Under the pieces are notes generated by a model. The model was not told the DNA's origin. It searched no databases and worked only from the letters and a program-made list of their open reading frames with translations. This document shows, one piece after another, positions 42,196-50,141 of a stretch of DNA of 51,099 nt. This stretch comes from Arthrobacter sp. SDTb3-6 (lineage in GTDB: Bacteria > Actinomycetota > Actinomycetes > Actinomycetales > Micrococcaceae). The DNA is taken from NCBI RefSeq assembly GCF_013376095.1, contig NZ_JAAMFN010000032.1, forward strand, positions 1-51,099, in the 5' to 3' direction. Within the stretch, counting starts at the first letter, position 1. Each line of letters begins with the position of its first letter. A program made the translations under genes and the position numbers.

Positions 42196-43447
42196 ACCCC
42201 CCGCCCCGGCACGCCGCTGGTTCACGACGGCGCGGCGCAGGTCCGCATGGACCACGGCTGCCGCCGTTGCGGCGCTGCTCTCCACCCTGTTCCTGGGCGC
42301 CTGTTCCCCGGGCACGGCGGGGACCCCGGGTGCGGGCGGCTCATCCGGGACCGGCACCTCCGGGGCAGCGGGCGCGTCCGCCGAACCCGTGCCGGCCCAG
42401 CCGCCCGTAAAACACGTCTTCGTGATCATGTTGGAGAACGTTTCCTATGATTCCGTCTACGGTTCCAAGCCGATCTACCCTTACCTAGCCAACACGCTGC
42501 GCCCCCAAGGCCTGCTGCTGAGCGAGTTCTACGGCATAGCGCACTGGAGCCTTGGCAACTATTTGGCCATCCTGGGCGGCACGGCACCCACCAAGGACAT
42601 CCAGGGCGACTGCACGCACTACACGGACATGACGGACGCCACCCCGGCAGCCAACGGCCAGGTCAAGTCCGGGCACGGCTGCGTCTTCCCGCAGTTTGTC
42701 CCCACCCTGGCCGGCCAGCTCACCGCCAAAAAGCTGACGTGGAAGGGCTACATGCAGGACATGGGCAACATTCCCAGCCGCGAACAGGCCACCTGCGGCA
42801 TCCCCAGCCTCGGCACGGACAGTGCCGATGAGACGCAGGGCGCGGCGGAAGGCGACAACTACGCGGCCCGCCACAACCCCTTCATCTACTTCTCCTCGGT
42901 GCGGGACACCCCGGCCTGTGCCGCCAACGTCCGTCCCCTCGGCCAACTCACCGAGGACCTGAAGAGCGCTGCCACCACACCGAACTTCGCGTTCATCTCG
43001 CCCAGCCTGTGCGACGACGGCCACAACGAGTGCTCCGCCCCCCGGACCCCGGACGCCTGGCTCTCCACCTGGATCCCGCGCATCCAGGCATCGCCCGCAT
43101 ACAAGGACAGCGCCATCGTCATCATGGCCGACGAAGCCAAGAACGATTCCCGGGCCTGTTGCAAGGAACCCGCCGGCCCCAATGTTGCCTACCCGGGTGC
43201 GCCCAACAACTCAACGCTGGGCCAGGACGAGGGCGCGGGCAAGGGCGGCGGCCGCATCGGCGCACTGGTGCTCTCCCCGTATGTGGCCGCCGGCGCCACC
43301 AGCACCGTCCCCTACAACAACTATTCGCTGCTGCGCTCCATTGAAAACCTGTTCGGCCTGCCCTACCTGGGGTACGCCGGGATGCCGGGCCTGGAGGCGT
43401 TCGGCCCCGACGTGTGGACCACGGCGTCCGGCACGCCGTCACCCTGA
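42182..43447 (+). CDS. Phosphoesterase-family lipoprotein (phospholipase C/acid phosphatase-like)
   Basis: 421 residues. A twin-arginine-like basic start, a hydrophobic run and the lipobox TLFLGAC suggest a lipidated protein facing outward. The phosphoesterase domain starts VKHVFVIMLENVSYDSVYG (metal-binding ExN of the PlcC/AcpA family), with YGIAHWSLGNYLAILGG, GYMQDMG, HNPFIYFSSV, FAFISPSLCDDGHNEC and IVIMADEAKNDS plus GGGRIGALVLSPYV. It may cleave phosphodiester or phosphomonoester groups on the exported glycan or on lipids; the substrate is unknown. Last gene of the operon, facing the response-regulator gene across a 12-bp perfect hairpin. Confidence 0.82.
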   Translation: MQAAKPPAPARRWFTTARRRSAWTTAAAVAALLSTLFLGACSPGTAGTPGAGGSSGTGTSGAAGASAEPVPAQPPVKHVFVIMLENVSYDSVYGSKPIYPYLANTLRPQGLLLSEFYGIAHWSLGNYLAILGGTAPTKDIQGDCTHYTDMTDATPAANGQVKSGHGCVFPQFVPTLAGQLTAKKLTWKGYMQDMGNIPSREQATCGIPSLGTDSADETQGAAEGDNYAARHNPFIYFSSVRDTPACAANVRPLGQLTEDLKSAATTPNFAFISPSLCDDGHNECSAPRTPDAWLSTWIPRIQASPAYKDSAIVIMADEAKNDSRACCKEPAGPNVAYPGAPNNSTLGQDEGAGKGGGRIGALVLSPYVAAGATSTVPYNNYSLLRSIENLFGLPYLGYAGMPGLEAFGPDVWTTASGTPSP

Positions 43448-43449
43448 CC

Positions 43450-43485
43450 GGGTCTGGCCGGCCCTGGAGCCCACCGGCCAGACCC
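43450..43485. terminator. Hairpin between convergent phosphoesterase and response-regulator genes
   Basis: A perfect 12-bp stem (GGGTCTGGCCGG, 43450-43461, with 43474-43485) fills the 39-nt gap between the two stop codons. Probably terminates both transcripts; no T-tract. Confidence 0.8.
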
Positions 43486-43486
43486 G

Positions 43487-44365
43487 CTACACGGCCAGCC
43501 GGTACCCGATGCCGCGGACCGTCTTGATCCAGCGCGGCGAGCGCGGGTCGTCGCCCAGCTTCCGGCGCAGGTTGGCCATGTGCACCTCGATGGTGCGTTC
43601 GTCCGAGTCGCTGATGTAGCTGCCCACGTCGTACCCCTCCCCGCGCAGCCGGCGCACCAGCTCGGCCTTGGAGAGCACCCGCTTCCCGCCTTCCATGACG
43701 GCCAGCAGCAGGTCGAACTCGGTGCGGGTCAATTCCAGTTCCGTCCCGTCCACCTCGGCCGTGCGCATGGCCCCGTTGAGGCACAGCCCGCTGTGCACCA
43801 GCAGGCCCACCTGCGCCGGGGGATGTTCGACGGCGGCCGACGGCGCCGGGGTGCCGGCCCCCAGCCCGGCCGGGGCTCCCGACGGCGCCGAAGCTCCCGA
43901 TGGCGCCGGTGTGCCCGACGGCGCCGGGCCGGCCCCCACTGCGGCCCCGACACCGGCCACCGGTGCAGCAGTCCCCTGCCCGGCAACAGCCCCCTGGCGC
44001 GGGCGGCGCAGCAGGGCGCCCACGCGTGCCCGCAGTTCGCGGGGGCGGAAGGGCTTGGTCAGGTAGTCGTCGGCGCCGGTTTCCAGTCCCAGCAGCGTGT
44101 CCAGTTCATCGCCGCGGGCGGTAAGCATGATGATGTAGCAATCGCTGAAGAGCCTGATGCGCCGGGCCGCTTCAAAGCCGTCAATGTCCGGCAGGCCCAA
44201 GTCCAGCGTGACCACGGCCGGGCGGTAGCTGCGCACGGCCTCCACCCCGGCCGCGCCGGTGCCTGCGGTGTGCACCTCAAAGCCCGATTGGGCGAGGACC
44301 ACCTTGATCAGTTCACGAATGTCCTGGTCGTCCTCAATGATGACAGCAACCCGCGACCCATCCAC
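43487..44365 (-). CDS. OmpR/PhoB-family response regulator
   Basis: 292 residues from a GTG behind a GGGGG site. The receiver (residues ~6-120) has acidic residues E11-D13, phospho-acceptor D55 in VVTLDLGLPDIDGF and LTKPFRP. A winged helix (~200-292) has LELTRTEFDLLLAVMEGG, ERTIEVHMANLRRKLGDD and IKTVRGIGYRLAV. The linker is swollen to ~60 residues by proline/serine/glycine repeats (APSGAP type), much longer than usual. Divergent from the histidine kinase gene and flanked by the two matrix loci, which makes it a candidate regulator of one or both. Confidence 0.92.
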   Translation of the reverse strand: MDGSRVAVIIEDDQDIRELIKVVLAQSGFEVHTAGTGAAGVEAVRSYRPAVVTLDLGLPDIDGFEAARRIRLFSDCYIIMLTARGDELDTLLGLETGADDYLTKPFRPRELRARVGALLRRPRQGAVAGQGTAAPVAGVGAAVGAGPAPSGTPAPSGASAPSGAPAGLGAGTPAPSAAVEHPPAQVGLLVHSGLCLNGAMRTAEVDGTELELTRTEFDLLLAVMEGGKRVLSKAELVRRLRGEGYDVGSYISDSDERTIEVHMANLRRKLGDDPRSPRWIKTVRGIGYRLAV

Positions 44366-44560
44366 AACTACCCCCGAAGGTACATAAGAGACCTGCTGCC
44401 CCAAACAGCAGCAATGGGCGTCCACCAATGCACGCCTCTGAACAGTATGACATCATCATTGTCGGGGCGCAGGAGGGTTGTCCGCAAAACCATCCGGCGC
44501 CAATGACACGCCGCGTGACTTCCAGCTGCTGGGGGCAACGCTTTCGCAGAGGGACGTCCC

Positions 44561-46228
44561 TTGACAGAATCCAGAACCACCAGGCTGATCCGCCGTTATT
44601 TCCACGAGCGCTCCCTGCGCGTCAAGGTGCTCCTCACGCAGGCACCCCTGAGCCTGACGGTGATGTTGCTGGTAATCCACGCCGTGCTCATCTACCCGGA
44701 GGTCTTTGGGAAGCCCATCTTCACCGCCGGCCTGTGGATGCACGCCGCCATTCTTGCCCTGTGTCTCCTGGTTCCCTGGGACCGGCTCCCCCACCCCAGC
44801 TTCCTGGCCATTCCCTACCTGGATTTTGTGGCCATCGGATTCACCCGCCAGGGCAGCCTGGAATATGCCACCTCGGCCGGACTGCTGATCCTCTTCCCCG
44901 TGTTTTGGCTCGCGGCGTCCGGCCTGGCGCGCAAGACGGCCGTGGTCAGCAGTGCGGTGGCCACCCTTTTGCTGGTCTGGACCCCGGTGTTTCTGGCCAC
45001 CACCCCGGTGGCGGCGCGGGATCTGGGCAAGCCGCTGCTCTTCCCGTTCATGATGGCCGGCTTCGCCGTGGCCGTCGTGACCATGACCAGCAGCATGGAC
45101 AGCCAGCGCCTGCAGGTGGTGGCCAAGGACGCCCAGCTGCGTGCCTCCCTGAAGGCCAGCCGCCAGCGCGAACAGCTCCTCTCCACCGTCCTGGACACGG
45201 TGGCCGTGGGCCTGGTGGTGGTGGACGGCGGGGGCCATGACCAGCTGATGAATTCCATGCAGCGGGCCAACCACGCCTTGGCCGTGCCGGAGGGCGTCGT
45301 GAACCCTGCCGAGAAGGACCTGCTGGTCTTTGCCGGGGACAAGACCACCCCGCTGGAGGCCGAGGCCCGCCCCGTCCGCCGCGCCGTCAAGGGCGAGTCC
45401 TTCACCAACTACCCCATCTGGATCGGCTCCGGGGACCGGGCCCGGGCCTTTTCCACCACCGCCCGGACCATCCGCAATGAGGACGGCGATTACGACGGCG
45501 CCGTCATCGCCTTCCAGGACATCACCGACATGACGGCCGCCATGGCCGCGAAGGACGACTTCGTTGCGAACGTCTCCCACGAATTCCGCACCCCGCTGAC
45601 CTCGATCCAGGGATACCTGGCCCTTGCCCTTGATGAACCGGAGCTGTTGCCCGGCGACGTGGCGAAGTACCTGACGGTGGCCGAACGCAACGCCGACCGG
45701 CTCAGCGGGCTGGTCGCGGACCTGCTCACCACCGACGCGATGGAGGTGGAGAAGTCCCTGGCCGACGTCGCCGGCCTGGTTGCGGACAGCCTGGCCTCGG
45801 CGCGCCCGGCCGCGGCCATCAACGGCGTGGAGCTCACGGCCCAGGCACCGGCCAGCCTGGCCGCCTGGGTTGACCCCGTCCGGATCGGCCAGGTGCTGGA
45901 CAACCTGGTCTCCAACGCCGTGAAGTACTCGCCCGACGGCGGGACGGTCACCGTGCGCCTGTGGGCCAGCGGCCGTGACCTGCTGTGCGAGGTCCAGGAC
46001 ACCGGGCTGGGCATGAGCAGCGCCGAGCAGGCGGAGGCCTTCACCAAGTTCTTCCGGGCCGATTCCGCCCTGCAGCGCTCCATCCCCGGGCTGGGCCTGG
46101 GGCTGATGATCACCAGGTCAATCGTCACCCGGCACGGCGGCACCATTTCGGTGTGCAGCGAACGCAACGTGGGCACCACCATGCGCCTGGTCCTGCCGGA
46201 CTGTGTGGAGGCGCCGGGCGCGTCCTAG
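44561..46228 (+). CDS. Sensor histidine kinase, membrane bound
   Basis: 555 residues, TTG start (TTGACAGAATCC), the least certain part of the call. Five to six helices in residues ~20-190 (LTVMLLVIHAVLIYPEVF, AAILALCLLVPW, AGLLILFPVFWLAAS, FPFMMAGFAVAVVTM) precede a coiled stretch and a PAS-like module (~200-325). H340 in FVANVSHEFRTPLTSIQGY is the phospho-acceptor; ATPase boxes are VLDNLVSNAVKYSPDGG, VQDTGLGMS and GLGLGLMITRSIV. No large extracellular sensor domain, so it probably senses within or close to the membrane. Partner of the divergent regulator at 43487. The 3' end overlaps the converging gene by 4 nt. Confidence 0.9.
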   Translation: MTESRTTRLIRRYFHERSLRVKVLLTQAPLSLTVMLLVIHAVLIYPEVFGKPIFTAGLWMHAAILALCLLVPWDRLPHPSFLAIPYLDFVAIGFTRQGSLEYATSAGLLILFPVFWLAASGLARKTAVVSSAVATLLLVWTPVFLATTPVAARDLGKPLLFPFMMAGFAVAVVTMTSSMDSQRLQVVAKDAQLRASLKASRQREQLLSTVLDTVAVGLVVVDGGGHDQLMNSMQRANHALAVPEGVVNPAEKDLLVFAGDKTTPLEAEARPVRRAVKGESFTNYPIWIGSGDRARAFSTTARTIRNEDGDYDGAVIAFQDITDMTAAMAAKDDFVANVSHEFRTPLTSIQGYLALALDEPELLPGDVAKYLTVAERNADRLSGLVADLLTTDAMEVEKSLADVAGLVADSLASARPAAAINGVELTAQAPASLAAWVDPVRIGQVLDNLVSNAVKYSPDGGTVTVRLWASGRDLLCEVQDTGLGMSSAEQAEAFTKFFRADSALQRSIPGLGLGLMITRSIVTRHGGTISVCSERNVGTTMRLVLPDCVEAPGAS

Positions 46229-47163
46229 CCCATGGACGCGCTGCCGGAGTAGTACTTGATGGTCCTGTATACGGGGTCGCCGGCGGTGGTCCCGTTCATC
46301 GGCTGGATCCGGAAGCTGTAGTCGCAGTAATACGGCGCGGTTGCGTCCGCCGGGTTGACCAGGTTTCCGGAGGCATCCGTGGCGGCCTGCGGGAACGTCA
46401 GCGTGGCGGAGAGGTTGCCGGTGGTGAACTCGGTGCCGTAGCCGGAGGTCGTGGACTTCACGGTAACCACATAGCTGGTGGCCCCCGTTGAGGCAGTCCA
46501 GTTGATGGCCATGGTGGACGTCGTGGCGCCGCGCACCACGGGCTGCGCCGTCGGGCTGACGGTCCCCAGCGGCGGTGCCGCGGCGGGTGTGACCTGGTCG
46601 CACTGGCCGGACGTGTTCGAGGAAAACGTGAACGACTTGTAGACGGGGTCACCGGCCGTGGCGCCGTCGAAGGGCTCAATCCGCAGCAGGTAGGACGTGC
46701 CGTTGGAGACCGCGGCTTCGCGGAAGGTAAACACCGCGGTGGTGCCGGTGACGGATTCGGTGGCAACCGGCGTCGCAGGCGGCCCGGTCAGGGACAGGGT
46801 GGTCGCGTAGGACGTTGCATTCGTCACGGCCGGCCACGTGAAGGTGAAGGCCACACTCCCCTGTTGCTTGGCGGACGTACAGCTGAAACCGCCCACAAAG
46901 GCCCCCGGCCGCACGGCGAGCGTCGGGGAGGCCACCACCCCGCCCACGGGCGGCGGCGCGGTGATGGCGGGCGCGCCGGCCGTGATGGCGATGGTTGCCG
47001 TGCTGCTTTGCTGCCAGTTGGCCACGGCGGCAAAGGTCCCGCCGCCAATGAAGACCGTCACGAGGAACGCCACCACGGAGGCCTTGAAGCCCGGCAGCGC
47101 GCGGAGCCGCGACCATGCACCTGCGGCATGGCCCGCCTCCGGCCGGGGCTGGCGGCTTCTCAT
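46225..47163 (-). CDS. Secreted protein with alternate-type (SipW-like) signal peptide and two beta-sandwich domains
   Basis: 312 residues. ASVVAFLVTVFIGGGTFAAVANWQQSSTATIAI matches the alternate signal peptides cleaved by SipW-type peptidases (glycine-rich end of the helix, then a tryptophan; quoted here in parts: FIGGGTFAAVANWQ). Two fibronectin-III-like repeats follow, each ending AGDPVYKSFTF or AGDPVYRTIKYY after a RIxPxxGxTAGDP pattern. Last gene of the SipW operon; its start overlaps the preceding stop by 4 nt. It may be a structural component of an extracellular fibre, inferred from context. Confidence 0.75.
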   Translation of the reverse strand: MRSRQPRPEAGHAAGAWSRLRALPGFKASVVAFLVTVFIGGGTFAAVANWQQSSTATIAITAGAPAITAPPPVGGVVASPTLAVRPGAFVGGFSCTSAKQQGSVAFTFTWPAVTNATSYATTLSLTGPPATPVATESVTGTTAVFTFREAAVSNGTSYLLRIEPFDGATAGDPVYKSFTFSSNTSGQCDQVTPAAAPPLGTVSPTAQPVVRGATTSTMAINWTASTGATSYVVTVKSTTSGYGTEFTTGNLSATLTFPQAATDASGNLVNPADATAPYYCDYSFRIQPMNGTTAGDPVYRTIKYYSGSASMG

Positions 47164-47996
47164 GGATTCCTCCGCCTTCTTTTGGCCAGGGCAGCGGCAC
47201 AGAACAGGCCGCCGGCAAGCAGCAGCAGCTGCCCGGGGCGCTGGTCGTTGCCCACCACATTACTGTGCGGCGCCGGGTCCGGTGCGGGATCCTCCTGATG
47301 CCCGACGCCGGACGGCGCACCGGCCGCTTCGGGCGCGGCCGGTGCGGTGCCCGCCTCCACGGCAGTGCCGCTGGTGCCGGCCAGCTGGGGCAGGGTGGTC
47401 CGGGCGGCCGGGGCGGCCGTCCCGTCCGGCGCGTGGCACGCCTGGATGGTGGCGCCGGCACCGGCTTCCTGCATGAGGAAGAGCAGCCCAAACGCGGCGT
47501 TTTCGCGGCGGGTGGCGTTGGTGGCGGAGGCGTCCAGGCCAAGGGCCAGTTCCAGGCGCGCGGTCTGGCCGGGGGCCAGCGCCAGGCCGTGGAATACGCT
47601 GCGGCAGCCTCCGGGGGCGGCCAGGGGCACGGTGGCCGCGGGCCCGCCGTGCGATCCGGCGGCGAGTTCAAGGGATTGCGTCAGGACGGCATTTCCCCGG
47701 GCCGAGGTCACGGCCAGGGAGATCTCCGCCGGTGCGGTACCTGAGTTGCGTACCCAGACGGTGCCGCGGCGGAAATCGCCGGGCACCATGCCGGAGAGAT
47801 TGGGGAAGACCACAGGCTCCCGGTTGCTGCTGAAGTGGGTGCCATCGCTGCTCAGTTCCATGGCCGGGCCGCCGTCGGCGCTGGCGGGACCTGCCGCCAG
47901 GCCGGATGCGGCGGCTGCCAGGAGGCCGCCGGCCACCACGGCCGCTGCGCGGACCCGGCGGGGCCTCCGGCGGGCTGCGGACCGGGCGGGGTTCAT
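47160..47996 (-). CDS. Secreted membrane-anchored protein of the SipW-like operon
   Basis: 278 residues. Signal peptide ending AAGPASADG, a beta-rich ectodomain (VFPNLSGMVPGDFRRGTVWVRNSG, AEISLAVTSARGNAV) with two cysteines, an alanine/proline linker and a C-terminal helix with basic tail (LLLLAGGLFCAAALAKRRRRNP). The ectodomain looks like the domain found beside actinobacterial TasA-type proteins, but I cannot name it. It could act as membrane anchor or minor subunit. Overlaps the peptidase gene and the next gene by 4 nt each. Confidence 0.7.
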   Translation of the reverse strand: MNPARSAARRRPRRVRAAAVVAGGLLAAAASGLAAGPASADGGPAMELSSDGTHFSSNREPVVFPNLSGMVPGDFRRGTVWVRNSGTAPAEISLAVTSARGNAVLTQSLELAAGSHGGPAATVPLAAPGGCRSVFHGLALAPGQTARLELALGLDASATNATRRENAAFGLLFLMQEAGAGATIQACHAPDGTAAPAARTTLPQLAGTSGTAVEAGTAPAAPEAAGAPSGVGHQEDPAPDPAPHSNVVGNDQRPGQLLLLAGGLFCAAALAKRRRRNP

Positions 47997-48604
47997 GCGC
48001 CCTGTCCGGATTCCTTCTTGGTGCGTTTCTTCCCCCAGGCGCCCTGGACCATGCTGAAGGCGCCGAAGCCGATGAGCCCCACGGCTGCAATGGGCAGGAT
48101 GGCCCCGCGGTTGGTCTGGCCCAGCGAGTTGGCCACAAAGCCCACGTAGGGCACGGCGTACAGCAGCTTGCCGCGGACCTGCTGGGCGTGGACGGGGCCG
48201 GCGTCGGCCAGGGAGTTGTTGTCCCCCTTGGTGGTGAACACGCGTTCGCCGGACTGGGTGGTGCCCACGGAAATGATCCGGTGGCTGATCACGGCCGGCT
48301 TTCCGGAGGCGATCTGGTAGGTGATGATGTCGCCCACGCGGAGGTCGGCGAACGGCGTGGGCTTGACCACCATGAACGTGCCCGGCGCGTATTTCGGTGC
48401 CATCGAGTTGGTCAGGACCGTGTACGTCTGGGAGCCGGTGGCCAGCGGTGCCACCACCAGGACCAGGGCCGCCAGCGCGGCCACCAGGAACAGCAGGTAC
48501 GCCACGGCGCGCCCGGCCAGGCGCAGCCAGCGCCGTGCGGGCGTGCCCGTGCTTGCCGGCGTTGCGGGCTGGGCCACCGGAGTGGCTGTGTGGGTGGCGG
48601 TCAT
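47993..48604 (-). CDS. SipW-like (ER-type) signal peptidase I
   Basis: 203 residues; GAAGGA stands 6 nt before the ATG. An N-terminal helix (~33-52) leads to the catalytic domain: S67 in LTNSMAPKYAPGTFMVV, H108 in VISHRI, where bacterial-type peptidases have a lysine, and TKGDNN. The Ser-His pair is the signature of archaeal/ER-type enzymes such as B. subtilis SipW. A C-terminal helix (ILPIAAVGLIGFGAFSM) follows. SipW processes TasA and TapA; here the three co-encoded proteins with alternate signal peptides are the obvious substrates. Confidence 0.92.
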   Translation of the reverse strand: MTATHTATPVAQPATPASTGTPARRWLRLAGRAVAYLLFLVAALAALVLVVAPLATGSQTYTVLTNSMAPKYAPGTFMVVKPTPFADLRVGDIITYQIASGKPAVISHRIISVGTTQSGERVFTTKGDNNSLADAGPVHAQQVRGKLLYAVPYVGFVANSLGQTNRGAILPIAAVGLIGFGAFSMVQGAWGKKRTKKESGQGA

Positions 48605-48627
48605 GGCGATCCTTCTCTGGTGTTGGT

Positions 48628-49221
48628 CTATTGCTGGGCGACGGTGAGGGGAATGGAGATCCCGGCGGTGCTTCCAGCCAGGTTGGCGGGCATGGCCGCG
48701 TTGAGGCTGACCTGGAAGCAGAACACCCCGGTGCTCCCCTTGGCGATGGCCATGGAGGGCAGGTCGGTGGGCAGTGCCAAGGTGTACAGGGAGGCGCTGG
48801 CGCATTGGGCCAGGGACCCTGCAGCCACGGCCTTGACGGTCAGGTAGCCTGCCAGGCCGCTGCCGGTGTCCGTCTTGACGGGCGTGGAGCCAACGGCGGC
48901 GCGGATGGTGAAGGCTCCGCCGGCGTTCGTGACGTTTCCCACCTGGACGCCGGCGTAGGTGGCCTGTCCGGGAACCAGGGCTCCGGCCGGCGTGGTGGTG
49001 AGTGCAATGGCGGCGGCGGTGCCGTTGGGAAGTGTCATGTCCGTGGTGTTGCTGGTCTGCGTGTCAGTCAATGTGACCCTGAAGTCCGCTGCCTGGATGG
49101 TGCCGGCGCTGGCGCTGGCGGCCGAGTTCCAGAGTGCGTAGCTGCCCGGGACGGCCATGAGTCCCAGGAGGACTGCGGCCAGGACCAGGCCGGCCGCCTT
49201 CAGCATGGGCGTACTTCGCAT
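48628..49221 (-). CDS. SipW-dependent-type secreted protein (candidate fibre subunit)
   Basis: 197 residues; GGAGAAGCC precedes the ATG. The start MLKAAGLVLAAVLLGLMAVPGSYALWN carries the SipW-dependent signal pattern (helix, then SYALW; quoted across the cleavage region), followed by SASASAGTIQAADFRVTLTD, as in TasA/camelysin-type proteins. The mature part is an all-beta domain with two cysteines. Lies 23 nt upstream of the peptidase gene. Assembly into fibres is inferred from the Bacillus parallel. Confidence 0.82.
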   Translation of the reverse strand: MRSTPMLKAAGLVLAAVLLGLMAVPGSYALWNSAASASAGTIQAADFRVTLTDTQTSNTTDMTLPNGTAAAIALTTTPAGALVPGQATYAGVQVGNVTNAGGAFTIRAAVGSTPVKTDTGSGLAGYLTVKAVAAGSLAQCASASLYTLALPTDLPSMAIAKGSTGVFCFQVSLNAAMPANLAGSTAGISIPLTVAQQ

Positions 49222-49293
49222 GGCTTCTCCGAACAGGGTGGTGGTGTACCGGCAGTCCGCCGGCACACCACCGGGGTCATCAACGGATGGGTT

Positions 49294-49320
49294 GGCCGCA
49301 GCCCCTTCAGGGGAACGGCC
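49294..49320 (-). terminator. Intra-operon hairpin, possible attenuator
   Basis: GGCCG...CCCC-TTCA-GGGG...CGGCC sits just after the stop of the first gene of the SipW operon and before the second gene. Lacking a T-tract, it may give partial termination or protect the 3' end so that the first gene is expressed most. Confidence 0.5.
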
Positions 49321-49327
49321 GCCCCGG

Positions 49328-49876
49328 CTACGAGTTGTTCGCGGAGGCGGGCGCCTGCTGGACCAGCGCGTAACCGATGCCGCCCAGGTTGTACGTGGCG
49401 TTGGTGGCGGTGCGCCCCGTGGTGGAGGTGTTGAAGGTGAAGGTGGTGGACGCCTTGACCACTCCGGAATCGGCCGGGGTGAGGATGGTATCCGGAAGAA
49501 TCTGGGTGCCCTTGGTCAGCGTGGTGGGGCTGAGGGTTGCGGCGCCGCCGAAGGCAGTGGCGCCGGTGCCGTCCTGGCCGGCACCGGTGACCGCCAGCTT
49601 GGCCTGCATGAGGTCGCCGGTGAGCGTGACGGTGACGTCCTGCGTGTACGTCAGTACATCGCCCGGAACCACGTGGTAGGCGGTGATGTCCGGGATGACG
49701 GTGCCGGCGGCGTTGGTCCACTTGCCGTTGGTGGCCGCCAGGTTCAGGTCACCGGAAACCACGGAGCCCATGTTGGCCTGCTGTGCCTGGTTCCATGTGG
49801 CCAGCGTGCCGCCGCCGCCTACCAAAAGGATGACGCCTACGCCGGTTGCGATTGCGCCTTTGACCATCTTGTTCAT
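49328..49876 (-). CDS. Alternate-type signal-peptide exported protein (candidate major fibre subunit)
   Basis: 182 residues. MVKGAIATGVGVILLVGGGG then TLATWNQAQQA is the alternate-type signal peptide described for the RER_14450 family. The mature part is beta-rich (SGDLNLAATNGKW, YHVVPGDVLTYTQDVTVTLTGDLMQAKLAV cut by a turn), lacks cysteine and resembles TasA-type folds in length. First gene of the operon, separated from the rest by 106 nt with a hairpin, which suits a high-abundance subunit. The leader contains another strong hairpin (49914-49942). Confidence 0.83.
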   Translation of the reverse strand: MNKMVKGAIATGVGVILLVGGGGTLATWNQAQQANMGSVVSGDLNLAATNGKWTNAAGTVIPDITAYHVVPGDVLTYTQDVTVTLTGDLMQAKLAVTGAGQDGTGATAFGGAATLSPTTLTKGTQILPDTILTPADSGVVKASTTFTFNTSTTGRTATNATYNLGGIGYALVQQAPASANNS

Positions 49877-49913
49877 TGTGAGACCCCTTGTTCAAGTGTT
49901 CCCGGCGGGTTTT

Positions 49914-49942
49914 CCTGCCGATGGGTACAACCATCCGGCAGG
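49914..49942 (-). promoter_or_regulatory. Leader hairpin of the SipW-like operon
   Basis: CCTGCCGATGG pairs with CCATCCGGCAGG (one bulged base) around a GTACAA loop, ~38-66 nt before the start codon on the minus strand. It may stabilise the message. Confidence 0.5.
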
Positions 49943-50141
49943 CACCTCAAGAAAATGCCGCCAATTTAGGGAAGATCAGCGGAAGGTCCGCCAAAGGTTT
50001 ACCCAAGCTCCCAAGACCTCCAGGCAAGCTCAATATTTGGGCAGGATCTGCTCAATTCGCCGAAAATACATGGGTTTGGCGGGCCCGGGAACTAGGCTGG
50101 AAACACTGAAAGTTGGCACCAAAGGGAAGGGAAGGCACGCA

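Noticed and set aside
50053-50098. Possible sixth regulon promoter before the Hpt-like gene
   Set aside because: The TAGGCT box has the right distance to the start, but the upstream 22 columns match the dyad and CTAT block poorly.
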